A DNA stretch of 64,000 bases from Desulfuromonas thiophila (lineage in GTDB: Bacteria; Desulfobacterota; Desulfuromonadia; Desulfuromonadales; Desulfuromonadaceae). Below, piece by piece: positions 17,484-25,807 of the stretch; positions within the stretch are counted from its first letter, which is position 1, and the number at the start of each line of letters is the position of its first letter. Both the position numbers and the translations under genes were made by a program. Under the pieces are notes generated by a model. That model had not been told where the DNA came from. It saw only the letters and a list, made by a program, of their open reading frames with translations, and searched no databases. Location: positions 24,013 to 88,012 of the forward strand of contig NZ_FNAQ01000010.1 in the NCBI RefSeq assembly GCF_900101955.1, written 5' to 3'.

Positions 17484-18344
17484 TCAGTAGATCTTGCGGC
17501 GCGAGAAGGTAGAACCGATTACGGTGAAGGTGTTTTCGACAATAAACAGGCTGTGGGGATCGGTGGTGAAGGTGATTTCCTCCAGCCGTTTCAGCTGGAT
17601 GTTGTTGGTGACCACCATCAGAACGCGACGTGGCTCCTTTTTATAGGCGCCGGTGCCTTCGAGAAAGGTGGCGCCGATTCTGAGTTTAGCCATGATCTGG
17701 GCTGCAATGGCGTCACTACGCGGGGAAATGATCAGGCACAGCTTGCGCTGGCTGAACAGCGACAGGCTGTACTCAATGCAGACCGAGGCGACAAAGGCGG
17801 CGATCAGCGAGGCGATCACCAGGTCGGTGTCGAGGCTGGCGAAACTGCAGGAAAACAGCAGTAGGTTAAACAGAAAGTAGGTTTTGCCGACCCCGATGTT
17901 GAAGCGCTGGTTGAGGATCACCGCCACCACGTCGAGGCCGCCGTTGGAACCGAGCGAGCGCAGGACAATGCCAGCACCGCTACCCGAGAGCACTCCGAAG
18001 CTGACGGCGGCGTAAAGCTGATCGGTGATGGGCAGTTCCAGCGGCAGCAGCGAATAGGCCAGTGCCACCACCAGCATGGCGACGAAACTGTAGCCAAGAA
18101 AACGGCGACCGATATAGAGATAGCCCAGCACGAACATCGGAATGTTCAGCAGCAGATACCAGACGCCGGCATCCAACAGGCCGCCATTGTACTCGATCAG
18201 GGCCGCCAGACCAAACAGGCCGCTGGGCACGAAGCCGTGCATGGCGGCGATGCCCTTGTAGCCCAGTGCCTGGAGCAGCGAGCCGCTGACGATCAGAAAC
18301 AGGTTCCAACTCAGGCGGTAATTGAAATCAACTTTGGGGGACAC
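17484..18344 (-). CDS. YitT-family membrane protein (DUF161/DUF2179)
   Basis: A 286-residue protein with five or six N-terminal membrane helices (about 12-205), including the GSGAGIVLRSLGSNGGLD block typical of YitT, then a cytoplasmic C-terminal DUF2179 domain of about 80 residues (IGATFLEGTGAYKKEPRRVL). Transported substrate unknown. The ATG follows AAAGGAGAAGG. Confidence 0.88.
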   Translation of the reverse strand: MSPKVDFNYRLSWNLFLIVSGSLLQALGYKGIAAMHGFVPSGLFGLAALIEYNGGLLDAGVWYLLLNIPMFVLGYLYIGRRFLGYSFVAMLVVALAYSLLPLELPITDQLYAAVSFGVLSGSGAGIVLRSLGSNGGLDVVAVILNQRFNIGVGKTYFLFNLLLFSCSFASLDTDLVIASLIAAFVASVCIEYSLSLFSQRKLCLIISPRSDAIAAQIMAKLRIGATFLEGTGAYKKEPRRVLMVVTNNIQLKRLEEITFTTDPHSLFIVENTFTVIGSTFSRRKIY

Positions 18345-18510
18345 GGCCTTCTCCTTTCGTGGCTGGCCACCAGGGGCAGCTGTTACAGGGAGAGCGCATG
18401 AAGCGGATAAAATTTCTCTGACGCCGTAGGACGTATGGTGACAGGAGACCCCGCTGGGCCCTGGAAGTGGATTGGGACCGCAGCGAACAGGGACAAAACG
18501 AAAAAGATGA

Positions 18511-18546
18511 AAATAAAAAGGGGGTCAGCTTGTGGCTAACCCCCCT
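18511..18546 (-). terminator. Terminator of tRNA-Phe
   Basis: On the minus strand GGGGGTTAGC and GCTGACCCCC arms are followed by TTTTTATTTT, ten bases after the tRNA. Confidence 0.85.
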
Positions 18547-18555
18547 TGAATTTTC

Positions 18556-18631
<76 letters not shown>

Positions 18632-18726
18632 GATGCGGGGGCAGTTATAGCCTGAGCCTGTTGGCCTGTCAAGGATGAAATGTGCTGCCTGTGGCCCGGT
18701 CCGCCAACTTTTTCCGGATTTTTTTC

Positions 18727-18755
18727 TTGTCAGTGGCGGACGCCTGTTCTAACGT
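18727..18755 (+). promoter_or_regulatory. Candidate promoter of the aroF leader
   Basis: TTGTCA, 17 bases, then TAACGT. Transcription would begin near 18762, about 50 bases before the leader peptide. The -35 fits well, the -10 less so. Confidence 0.5.
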
Positions 18756-18813
18756 GTCGATCGTTGTGCTGGCGCGCTGTTTGCGTCGGCAGGTTTGCAG
18801 ACGAGGTTGTTCG

Positions 18814-18897
18814 ATGCATCACAGCGTTTTTTTCAGCTTTTATTCCTTTTTCTGGTTCGGCTTTAGCAAGCCGTGGGCCCGGGGAGGAGTTTGCTGA
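18814..18897 (+). CDS. Phe-rich leader peptide of the DAHP synthase gene
   Basis: A 27-codon ORF with GAGG seven bases before its ATG. Between codons 6 and 17 it has seven Phe codons plus Tyr and Trp (core VFFSFYSFFWFGF). This density is the hallmark of an attenuation leader that senses charged tRNA-Phe. It is followed by a 12-bp terminator hairpin and then DAHP synthase. Bases CCGTGG at 18871-18876, inside the last third of the ORF, can pair with CCACGG in the terminator's first arm (18940-18945), giving a competing antiterminator. Ribosome stalling at Phe codons would favour aroF expression. Confidence 0.85.
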   Translation: MHHSVFFSFYSFFWFGFSKPWARGGVC

Positions 18898-18934
18898 GAT
18901 AGCGCGATGCGCGCCAGACCAGATAAAAACTTCA

Positions 18935-18972
18935 AAAGACCACGGGCAGCACGGCTTCCCGTGGTCTTTGTG
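18935..18972 (+). terminator. Attenuator terminator upstream of aroF
   Basis: A perfect 12-bp stem AAAGACCACGGG/CCCGTGGTCTTT with an 11-base loop, followed by GTGTTTG. It lies 37 bases after the leader peptide stop and about 100 bases before aroF. Confidence 0.8.
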
Positions 18973-19073
18973 TTTGTGCCTCTCAAGAGCAGGCGCGATC
19001 CCACGGGAAGACCGGAGCAGGCGAGCGTGGTCCCATTCAACCGCCGACAGGCGCACACAAAGGAGAGCAGGAC

Positions 19074-20111
19074 ATGATCATCGTCATGAAGCAGAAGGTC
19101 AGCGCGGAACAGGTGGATGCCGTCAGCCAGCGGATTCGCTCGCTGGGCTATGAGCCCCATATCATTCATGGCGAAAGTCGTGATGTCATTGGTGCCGTCG
19201 GCGACGAGCGGGGCAAGATGGTGTTGCAGAGTCTCGAATCCATGGCCGGGGTCGAAAAAGTGGTGCCGATTCTCAAGCCCTACAAGCTGGCCAGCCGCGA
19301 GGTTTGCCCGGAGCCGAGCCAGGTGGAGTTGGCGCCTGGTGTGGTTATTGGCGGGGCCGAACTGATCGTTATGGCGGGGCCTTGCTCGGTGGAGAGCGAG
19401 GAGCAGATTGTCTTTACCGCCCAGGCGGTCAAGCGTGCCGGTGCCAGGGTGCTGCGCGGCGGCGCCTTCAAGCCGCGCACCAGTCCCTATTCCTTTCAGG
19501 GCATGGAGGAAGAGGGCCTGAAGCTGCTTGATCTGGCGCGGCAGGAAACCGGTCTGCCTATTGTGACCGAGGTGGTTAACCCCCGCGATGTTGAACTGGT
19601 GGCCCGCTATGCCGATATCCTGCAGGTGGGTGCCCGCAATGTGCAGAACTTTGCCCTGCTGAAGATGTTGGGTCAGCTCGACAAGCCGGTGCTGCTTAAA
19701 CGCGGCATGGCGACCACCATTCAGGAATACCTGATGAGTGCCGAGTATATTCTGTCCGAGGGTAACCGCCGGGTGGTGCTGTGTGAACGCGGCATCCGCA
19801 CCTTCGAGACGGCTACCCGCAATACCCTGGATATTTCAGCCGTTCCGGTACTTAAGGAGCAGACCCATCTGCCGGTGGTGATCGATCCGTCTCATGCCAC
19901 CGGCCACGCCCAGCTGGTACCATCCATGTGTTATGCCGGGGTGGCGGCCGGCTGCGATGGCCTGATCGTTGAGGTGCATCCGACACCGGAGACCGCTGCC
20001 AGCGATGGTCCCCAGTCGTTGCGCCCGGCCGAATTTGCCGATATGATGCTTAAATTGAAACGGTTTGCCGAGGTTGCCGAACGTACCCTGCCGCAGGTTG
20101 GGGGCTGCTGA
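19074..20111 (+). CDS. aroF: 3-deoxy-7-phosphoheptulonate synthase (DAHP synthase)
   Basis: Condenses phosphoenolpyruvate and erythrose 4-phosphate, the entry step of the shikimate pathway. The 345-residue protein has an N-terminal ferredoxin-like regulatory domain (about 1-70, [15 protein letters not shown]) and a KDO8P-type catalytic barrel with [24 protein letters not shown] and DPSHATGH. This is the Thermotoga-type architecture, in which the N-terminal domain binds Tyr or Phe for feedback control. An AGGAG site precedes the ATG. Transcription appears attenuated by a Phe-rich leader. Confidence 0.95.
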   Translation: MIIVMKQKVSAEQVDAVSQRIRSLGYEPHIIHGESRDVIGAVGDERGKMVLQSLESMAGVEKVVPILKPYKLASREVCPEPSQVELAPGVVIGGAELIVMAGPCSVESEEQIVFTAQAVKRAGARVLRGGAFKPRTSPYSFQGMEEEGLKLLDLARQETGLPIVTEVVNPRDVELVARYADILQVGARNVQNFALLKMLGQLDKPVLLKRGMATTIQEYLMSAEYILSEGNRRVVLCERGIRTFETATRNTLDISAVPVLKEQTHLPVVIDPSHATGHAQLVPSMCYAGVAAGCDGLIVEVHPTPETAASDGPQSLRPAEFADMMLKLKRFAEVAERTLPQVGGC

Positions 20112-20146
20112 CCTCGTTGCCAGTCATCGCTGTCTGCGGAGGTTCC

Positions 20147-20428
20147 ATGTTTTTCATCCCCCTGGCCCAACGTGAAAGTATTGCCCTGGTGGTTCACGCC
20201 CTGCGTGCCGCTGCCGGCGAGGCCGATTGTCGCCAGTGTCCGGCCCGCCGGGTTTGCATGAAGCAATGCCTGGTGATTGCCGACTCCATTGCCGCCATGC
20301 TTGATAATGGCACTCTGCCGGCGCTGGCGGACGAGCCGCAAGATGCTCCGGCCGGTGAGGTGTCGCCCGAGGTGACCAGCATTGGGCCAGGCAAGGGGCG
20401 TAAGCCGCACCTCGAAGTGGTCAAGTGA
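20147..20428 (+). CDS. Small Cys-containing hypothetical protein
   Basis: A 93-residue protein, 35 bases after aroF and probably co-transcribed. The central CRQCPARRVCMKQC cluster (four Cys) could bind metal or a cluster; the C-terminal third is Pro/Glu-rich and probably disordered. GGAGG precedes the ATG. I do not recognise a named family. Confidence 0.7.
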   Translation: MFFIPLAQRESIALVVHALRAAAGEADCRQCPARRVCMKQCLVIADSIAAMLDNGTLPALADEPQDAPAGEVSPEVTSIGPGKGRKPHLEVVK

Positions 20429-20449
20429 AGCCGGCCAGCTGGCAGGAAA

Positions 20450-20479
20450 TTGACAAGCCGGCCGGCCTGATCGTAGAAT
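20450..20479 (+). promoter_or_regulatory. Sigma70 promoter of serA
   Basis: TTGACA, 18 bases, then TAGAAT. It is one of the best promoter matches in the window. Transcription should start near 20486, only about 10 bases before a terminator-like hairpin. Confidence 0.7.
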
Positions 20480-20495
20480 AGCGCGCTTTTTCACC

Positions 20496-20523
20496 GCGCC
20501 CGTTTTCAAGCGGGCGCCTTTTT
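20496..20523 (+). terminator. Terminator after the aroF operon, inside the serA leader
   Basis: GCGCCCG and CGGGCGC arms are followed by CTTTTT. It ends transcripts from the aroF side and lies within the 5 prime leader of the serA transcript. Confidence 0.8.
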
Positions 20524-20561
20524 CTGTGTGACCGACTCTGCGAGCCGGGGAAGGAGTCTGC

Positions 20562-22160
20562 ATGAACGTGATCGTTACCGACGAAGTGTCCGAGGCCGGC
20601 CTCGAAACCCTGCGCGGCGATGCGCGTATTCACCTTGATGTGAAGTTGGGCCTGAGTGTCGAGCAGCTGCACGAGGAGATCGGCCGCTACGATGCCATCA
20701 TCACCCGAAGTGGCACCACCGTTGATGCCGCTCTGTTGGCGCGGGCCAGCCGGCTGAAGCTGGTGGCCCGTGCCGGTGTCGGCATTGATAATGTCGATGT
20801 CGACTGTGCCAGCAGCAAGGGCATCATCGTGGTCAACGCGCCGCTGGGCAACACCAATTCCGCCGCTGAACATACCCTGGCGCTGTTGCTGTCGCTGTGC
20901 CGCAATATCCCCGTTGCCAATGCCAGCCTCAAGAGCGGCGCCTGGAAGCGGGCCCCCTTTACCGGCTTTGAGCTTAAACACCGCACCCTTGGCATCATCG
21001 GCCTGGGCAAGGTCGGTGGGCGGGTGGCGTTGCGCGCCAAGGCTTTCGAGATGAATGTGATCGCCTATGATCCGTATATCTCGGAAAAACGCGGTGACGA
21101 TCTTGGGGTCAAGCTGGTTTCCCTGGAAGATATCGTTCGTTACGCCGATGTGCTGACGGTCCATACACCGCTGAACGACGAAACCCGCGGCATGATCGGG
21201 GCGGAGCATTTCGCCCGCATGAAGGATGGCGTGTTGGTGGTCAATTGTGCCCGTGGTGGCATTATCGACGAGGCCGCCATGCTCGCGGCACTGGAAAGTG
21301 GCAAGGCCGCCGGTGCCGCTTTCGATGTCTGGAGCAGCGAACCGCCGGCCAGCGAGACCCTCAAGGCCCTCATCGGTCATCCGCGCATGGTGGTCACGCC
21401 CCATCTGGGCGCCAACACCTTCGAGGCGCAGAAGAATGTTGCGGTCGATGTCAGTCGCGAGATCATCAACTATCTTGATGGCAAGCCGCTGGAGAACGCG
21501 GTCAATATTCCGCGTTTCGATCCCGACCTGATGGAGCACATGAAGCCGTTCATGACGCTGGTCAGCACGCTGGGCGAGTTCATCTCTCAGCTGGCACCGG
21601 CCAATCCCGACAAGGTCATCTTCAGTTATACCGGCAAGCTGGCCCGTTTTGATTGCGCGCCCCTGACCGTCTGTGGTCTGGCCGCCCTGCTCAACCGCCA
21701 GACCGAGCAGGATGTCAACATGGTCAATGCCCATATGGTGGCGCGGGAGCGTGGCATCGTGGTCGAGGAGGTGCGTACCACCGAATCGGAGCTGTTCTCC
21801 AATCTGGTGACTCTGACGCTGGAGTCCTCGGCCGGTCGGCGCACCATCGCCGGCACCATGTTCGAAGGTCGTCCCCGTATCGTAAAAATGCGTAATTTCA
21901 ATACCGATTTCAGCCCCGAGGAGCACATGCTGGTGATTCACTACGAAGACCGGCCGGGCCTGATCGGCAAGATCGGCACCATTCTGGGCGAGGCCCAGGT
22001 CAACATCGGCAACATGAATCTCGGCCGGCAGGAAAAGGCCGGCGAGGCCATGGTGGTGCTGTCGGTGGATACCCCGGCGTCGGAAGAGGCCTTGCGCGCC
22101 GTGGCCGAGGCGATTGATGCCCGCTATCTCAAGGCGGTGCACCTGACTGGTGGCGCCTGA
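20562..22160 (+). CDS. serA: D-3-phosphoglycerate dehydrogenase
   Basis: Oxidises 3-phosphoglycerate with NAD+, the first step of serine synthesis. At 532 residues it is the long form: a substrate domain, a Rossmann domain with GLGKVGGRVA, the catalytic segments VNCARGGIIDE and VVTPHLGANT, an intervening domain (about 315-450), and a C-terminal ACT domain (about 460-532: LVIHYEDRPGLIGKIGTIL) that usually binds serine. GGGGAAGGAG precedes the ATG. Confidence 0.96.
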   Translation: MNVIVTDEVSEAGLETLRGDARIHLDVKLGLSVEQLHEEIGRYDAIITRSGTTVDAALLARASRLKLVARAGVGIDNVDVDCASSKGIIVVNAPLGNTNSAAEHTLALLLSLCRNIPVANASLKSGAWKRAPFTGFELKHRTLGIIGLGKVGGRVALRAKAFEMNVIAYDPYISEKRGDDLGVKLVSLEDIVRYADVLTVHTPLNDETRGMIGAEHFARMKDGVLVVNCARGGIIDEAAMLAALESGKAAGAAFDVWSSEPPASETLKALIGHPRMVVTPHLGANTFEAQKNVAVDVSREIINYLDGKPLENAVNIPRFDPDLMEHMKPFMTLVSTLGEFISQLAPANPDKVIFSYTGKLARFDCAPLTVCGLAALLNRQTEQDVNMVNAHMVARERGIVVEEVRTTESELFSNLVTLTLESSAGRRTIAGTMFEGRPRIVKMRNFNTDFSPEEHMLVIHYEDRPGLIGKIGTILGEAQVNIGNMNLGRQEKAGEAMVVLSVDTPASEEALRAVAEAIDARYLKAVHLTGGA

Positions 22161-22191
22161 TCCGGTCCGTTCTCCCTGTGTTTGTCATCAA

Positions 22192-22223
22192 CAAAAAAGC
22201 CGTCCTGCAGGACGGCTTTTTTG
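22192..22223. terminator. Bidirectional terminator between serA and the sulfite-reductase-like gene
   Basis: AAAAAAGCCGTCC and GGACGGCTTTTTT arms with a short loop give T-runs on both strands. Confidence 0.93.
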
Positions 22224-22263
22224 TTGGCCTTTATTGGCGCAAGGCAGGTTGTATCTCTGCGGG

Positions 22264-22935
22264 TCAGCCGCCAAAGCTGTCCAGAATCTCCTTCTGAAAA
22301 GCCTCGAAACCCATTTCTTCAACAAATTTGCCCAGGCGGCCCTTGCGGTTGTTTTTAACGAACCATTGCACGATGTGGTCCAGCAGCGCCAGGGCTTGTT
22401 GGTCATCCAGCCCTTCGCTCAGGGCGGCTGACAGGCGGGCACCAGCGCCGCCATTGCCACCGACGCAGACTTTCCAGCCCTTGGGCGTGCCGATCAGACC
22501 GACATCCTTGATGCAGACCTCGGCACAGTCGTTGGCACAGCCGGAGACGCCCATCTTGAATTTCCACGGCAATTCCATGCCGTGATAGCGCTTGTCGAGT
22601 TCCAGCCCGAGGCTGACGGAATCCTGCTGGCCGCGTTTGCAGAAGGTGGTGCCGGGACAGATCTTGACCGAGCGGACGCACATGCCGATGGCGGCGCCGG
22701 CCGGTTCGTCGAGATCGGCCCAGATGGCATCCAGCTGATCCTCCGGCAGGCCGACGATGGCGATGCGCTGGGCGCTGGTGATCTTGAGGGCTTGGGCCTG
22801 GTATTTTTCTGCCACGTCAGCGATTTTGCGCAGCTGCGCCGGATTGGTGATACCGCCGGGAATGTGGGGCGCGACGGCGTAGGTTTCCTTGTCGCGTTGC
22901 AGGACGGCACCTTTTTCAAGCAGATCTTTTTTCAT
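22264..22935 (-). CDS. Small siroheme/[4Fe-4S] sulfite or nitrite reductase-like protein
   Basis: A 223-residue single-module protein of the nitrite/sulfite reductase family. The cluster motif CPGTTFC (Cys93, Cys99) and CANDC (Cys133, Cys137) match the C-x5-C and C-x3-C pattern that binds coupled siroheme and [4Fe-4S]. The length matches the low-molecular-weight assimilatory-type sulfite reductases of sulfur- and metal-reducing deltaproteobacteria. Substrate (sulfite or nitrite) is not decided by sequence. It lies upstream of no other sulfur gene. Confidence 0.85.
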   Translation of the reverse strand: MKKDLLEKGAVLQRDKETYAVAPHIPGGITNPAQLRKIADVAEKYQAQALKITSAQRIAIVGLPEDQLDAIWADLDEPAGAAIGMCVRSVKICPGTTFCKRGQQDSVSLGLELDKRYHGMELPWKFKMGVSGCANDCAEVCIKDVGLIGTPKGWKVCVGGNGGAGARLSAALSEGLDDQQALALLDHIVQWFVKNNRKGRLGKFVEEMGFEAFQKEILDSFGG

Positions 22936-23008
22936 GGATTCATGCCTCGCTGAAGTTTGGGGTCAAAAGTTGGGCGTTTTTGCCATGGATGAGCTGGCCT
23001 GTCAAGAA

Positions 23009-23848
23009 TCAGGGCGTGGTTGCGAACAGTGGCAGCTTACAGGATGGCACCAGTCCGGCCTGCTCGGCGCGCTGCAGCAAGGTGGTTACCGCCAGCTCAC
23101 CCTCGGCGCCCAGGTCGCGCGAAAAGGCGTTGACGTACAGGGCGATGTGCTGACGCGTTACCTGCTCCGACAGTTCCTGGGCGTGCTGGCGGATGTAGTC
23201 GGCTGACGCCTGGGGCTGGCTGTAAGCGAAGTCGACACTGGCCCGCAGGGCGGTCTCGATTTGGTGGATCAGCTCCGTCGGCAGATTGCGGCGTGCCAGA
23301 ATGCCGCCCAACGGTATTGGCAGACCGGTCTGTTCTTCCCACCACTGGCCGAGATCCGCCAGGGCCTGCAAGCCCTGGTCGGCATAGGTGAAGCGCGATT
23401 CGTGGATGATGACGCCGGCCGCAGCCTGGTTCTGCAGCAGGGCCGGCAGAATGTGGTCGAAGGGCAGCACCCGGGTGCGGTAACGTCCGGCGCCAAACAG
23501 CTGCAACAGCAGGCTGGCGGTGGTCAGCTCGCCGGGAATCAGAATCTGCTGGCCGGTCAGGGAACTCAGGGTCTGACCCGGCTGTGCTACCAGCAGCGGG
23601 CCACAGCCGCGCCCCAGCGCGCCACCGCTGCGCAGCAGCACATAATCGCGGCGCAAATGACCCAGGGCGTGGTAGGACACCTTGGTCAGATCCAGCACGC
23701 CCTGCAGGGCCAGCCGGTTGAGGGTTTCGACATCCTCCAGCTGAACCCTGAACTCAACGTCGGGACAGGTCACCAGACCATGAATCAGGGCGTGAAAGAT
23801 AAAGGTATCGTTGGGGCAGGGGGAAAATCCCAGACGCACAGACGGCAT
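23009..23848 (-). CDS. mqnD: 1,4-dihydroxy-6-naphthoate synthase
   Basis: Converts cyclic dehypoxanthinyl futalosine to 1,4-dihydroxy-6-naphthoate in the futalosine menaquinone pathway. The 279-residue protein has the MqnA/MqnD periplasmic-binding-like fold; GFSPCPNDTFIFHAL at the N-terminus is diagnostic, as is HESRFTY in the middle. It follows mqnB by six bases, so both act in one operon. Confidence 0.93.
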   Translation of the reverse strand: MPSVRLGFSPCPNDTFIFHALIHGLVTCPDVEFRVQLEDVETLNRLALQGVLDLTKVSYHALGHLRRDYVLLRSGGALGRGCGPLLVAQPGQTLSSLTGQQILIPGELTTASLLLQLFGAGRYRTRVLPFDHILPALLQNQAAAGVIIHESRFTYADQGLQALADLGQWWEEQTGLPIPLGGILARRNLPTELIHQIETALRASVDFAYSQPQASADYIRQHAQELSEQVTRQHIALYVNAFSRDLGAEGELAVTTLLQRAEQAGLVPSCKLPLFATTP

Positions 23849-23854
23849 GAAACA

Positions 23855-24595
23855 TCACTCCTGCGGCAGAGGAGGCAAGTCGGCAAGAAAGGCCAGCGTC
23901 GCCTGCTCGGCCCGCTGCATGGCAGTGGCCAGATCCCACTGGCGCAGGTCGCGGTTGCCGGTGGCATTGGACAGGCCGCGCACCTCAATAAACGGCACGC
24001 CGACGGCCAGGCATTGGTGAGCGACGGCCGCGCCCTCCATGTTTTCACACAGCCCGCCACAGTGTTGCTGGCGCAACAGCGCCAGATCGTCGCGGCCGCT
24101 GCCGCAGGAGACGGTGACGAAGGGACCACAGCCGACCTGACAGCCCAGCTGCCGCGCCAGTGTGCGGCAACTCTGTGCCAGTTGTCCGGTCAGCAGCGGG
24201 TCACAGGGAAAGCGGTTGTAATAACATCCGGCTGGCGTGCGCAGCAGGGGCAGGTCAAGCTGGCTCAGATCGCGAAACCCCTGCGGTGTGGCTACCCCCT
24301 CGTCACCGTAATGTTCTTCACAGGCGACAGCCAGATCACCGACGGCCAGACCGCTGGCCGGATAGAACCCGCCGCAGCCGTGCAGCACGACCAGCCGTGG
24401 GCGTTGCTGCAGCAGCAAGGCCGCTGCCGCCGCCGCGTTGGCCTTGCCGACACCGCCACAGAGCAGCGCCACGGGCTGGCCCTGCAGGGTTCCCTGGCAG
24501 AGGTCGTAGGAGCCGAGGCGGTGCTGACGGGGGTGCAGCAGCTGTTCACGCAGCTGCCGCTGTTCGGCGGCCACGGCGCATTGCAGGACAATCAT
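23855..24595 (-). CDS. mqnB: Futalosine hydrolase
   Basis: Removes hypoxanthine from futalosine to give dehypoxanthinyl futalosine. The 246-residue nucleosidase-fold protein shows the CGGVGKANAAAA motif, the catalytic ENMEGAAVAH block and the NATGNR end segment typical of MqnB. Its ATG overlaps the TGA of the upstream gene (ATGA). Together with mqnD and the long UbiD at 7414 it indicates menaquinone made through futalosine. Confidence 0.92.
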   Translation of the reverse strand: MIVLQCAVAAEQRQLREQLLHPRQHRLGSYDLCQGTLQGQPVALLCGGVGKANAAAAAALLLQQRPRLVVLHGCGGFYPASGLAVGDLAVACEEHYGDEGVATPQGFRDLSQLDLPLLRTPAGCYYNRFPCDPLLTGQLAQSCRTLARQLGCQVGCGPFVTVSCGSGRDDLALLRQQHCGGLCENMEGAAVAHQCLAVGVPFIEVRGLSNATGNRDLRQWDLATAMQRAEQATLAFLADLPPLPQE

Positions 24596-25692
24596 GGCCG
24601 CCGGCGGTACCAGCCGCAGCGGATCAGGTCGCGGCGCAACGAGGCACCGTGCTGACGCGGAATGCCCCAGTGCCAGAAACGCTGATTGCGTGGCTGGGTC
24701 TCGGCCTGGCTCAGACAGTGGCCGGTTTCGGTCAGCTGGCGGCGGAAACGGTTGTCGGCATCGGCGATGAAGCGCAGCAGCTTGTAGCGTAGTCGGCTGT
24801 CAACCCGGTCGGCCACCCAGGCGATCAGGTCGCGCAGCTTGAGCCCTTCGAGATAGTCTTCCAGGCAGCCGTCGAAGCACTCCTGGCAGCAATCGACGAA
24901 ATCACGCCATTCCAGCAGGATGTTGACGAATTCGTCTTCCGGTTCCCAGCAGACATCGGGGTGGTCGTGCAGCAGCTCGTAGATGCTGTCCTGCTCGCGG
25001 GCGCTGAGAAAAAAATCCTCTCCTTCGCTGGCCGGACTCATCTCAAACAGCTCGACCAGTTCGGCCCCGTAGTGGATGTAGTCGAGCTCACGGTTGCTGA
25101 AGCCCTGCAGTTCCAGTGGCCGTGAGGCGCGCGGGATGCTGACCAGGGAGAGGTGGTCGTGGGCGAAGTCGGCCGGAAACAGCAACTCCTGCCGGTGCGG
25201 CAGGCCATAGCGCGCCAGCAGATTCATGGTGCGGATGTGGTTGGCGGTGAAACAGGTGAAGGCTTTTTCTTCGGAATAGAAGATTTCCGCGCCCAACCGG
25301 CTGTTGGCCAGACCGAAGCCGACAAAACCGTCGTGCAGCAGGCGACTGAAATAAGGCCGTAACAGGTCGACGATTTCCAGCGTCGGCATGTAGGGCGAAT
25401 AAAATACGGTTGGTTGGGTCGGCTGTTCCGGATCGCTGGTGAGTTGCTGCTCGGGGTAGTACTCGAAAACAAAGAAGCTCTCGTCGGAAACCAGCACGCT
25501 GCAGGCTTCGAACAGGGCCGGCAGCAGATTGAGATCAGCCAGCACGACAAAGCGGTAGGCATCGCGGCAGTCCTCTACCGGGGCCAGGCTGTAGCCCGGT
25601 GTCAGCTGGCGGTAATCGCTGCGCAACTGCTCGCTGGGCCAGACGCGCAGGCCACAGGGCTGCTCTAGGGAAGAACGGAAAAAATGGGCCAC
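24592..25692 (-). CDS. Conserved hypothetical protein upstream of mqnB
   Basis: A 366-residue acidic protein that I do not recognise. It shows no signal peptide or membrane helix. The C-terminal third is Trp- and Asp-rich with CCQECFDGC, and the last 40 residues are strongly basic. The GTG at 25692 is chosen because GAGG lies eight bases upstream; the upstream frame begins only at a TTG. Its stop overlaps the mqnB start, so it is translationally coupled to the menaquinone genes. Confidence 0.65.
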   Translation of the reverse strand: MAHFFRSSLEQPCGLRVWPSEQLRSDYRQLTPGYSLAPVEDCRDAYRFVVLADLNLLPALFEACSVLVSDESFFVFEYYPEQQLTSDPEQPTQPTVFYSPYMPTLEIVDLLRPYFSRLLHDGFVGFGLANSRLGAEIFYSEEKAFTCFTANHIRTMNLLARYGLPHRQELLFPADFAHDHLSLVSIPRASRPLELQGFSNRELDYIHYGAELVELFEMSPASEGEDFFLSAREQDSIYELLHDHPDVCWEPEDEFVNILLEWRDFVDCCQECFDGCLEDYLEGLKLRDLIAWVADRVDSRLRYKLLRFIADADNRFRRQLTETGHCLSQAETQPRNQRFWHWGIPRQHGASLRRDLIRCGWYRRRP

Positions 25693-25807
25693 GCAGTCAA
25701 CCTCGGATGGATATACGCCGGATGGGAACAGCAGGGGGCAAACTGCGGTAAGAATAGAGACTTGGCGCGCCAAAGTCAACGCCGCGGCGCAGGCTGGTAA
25801 TGTACCG

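Noticed and set aside
20421..22142. 573-codon open frame opposite serA
   Set aside because: Shadow of serA; rich in His, Gln and Gly, with no domain and no ribosome site.
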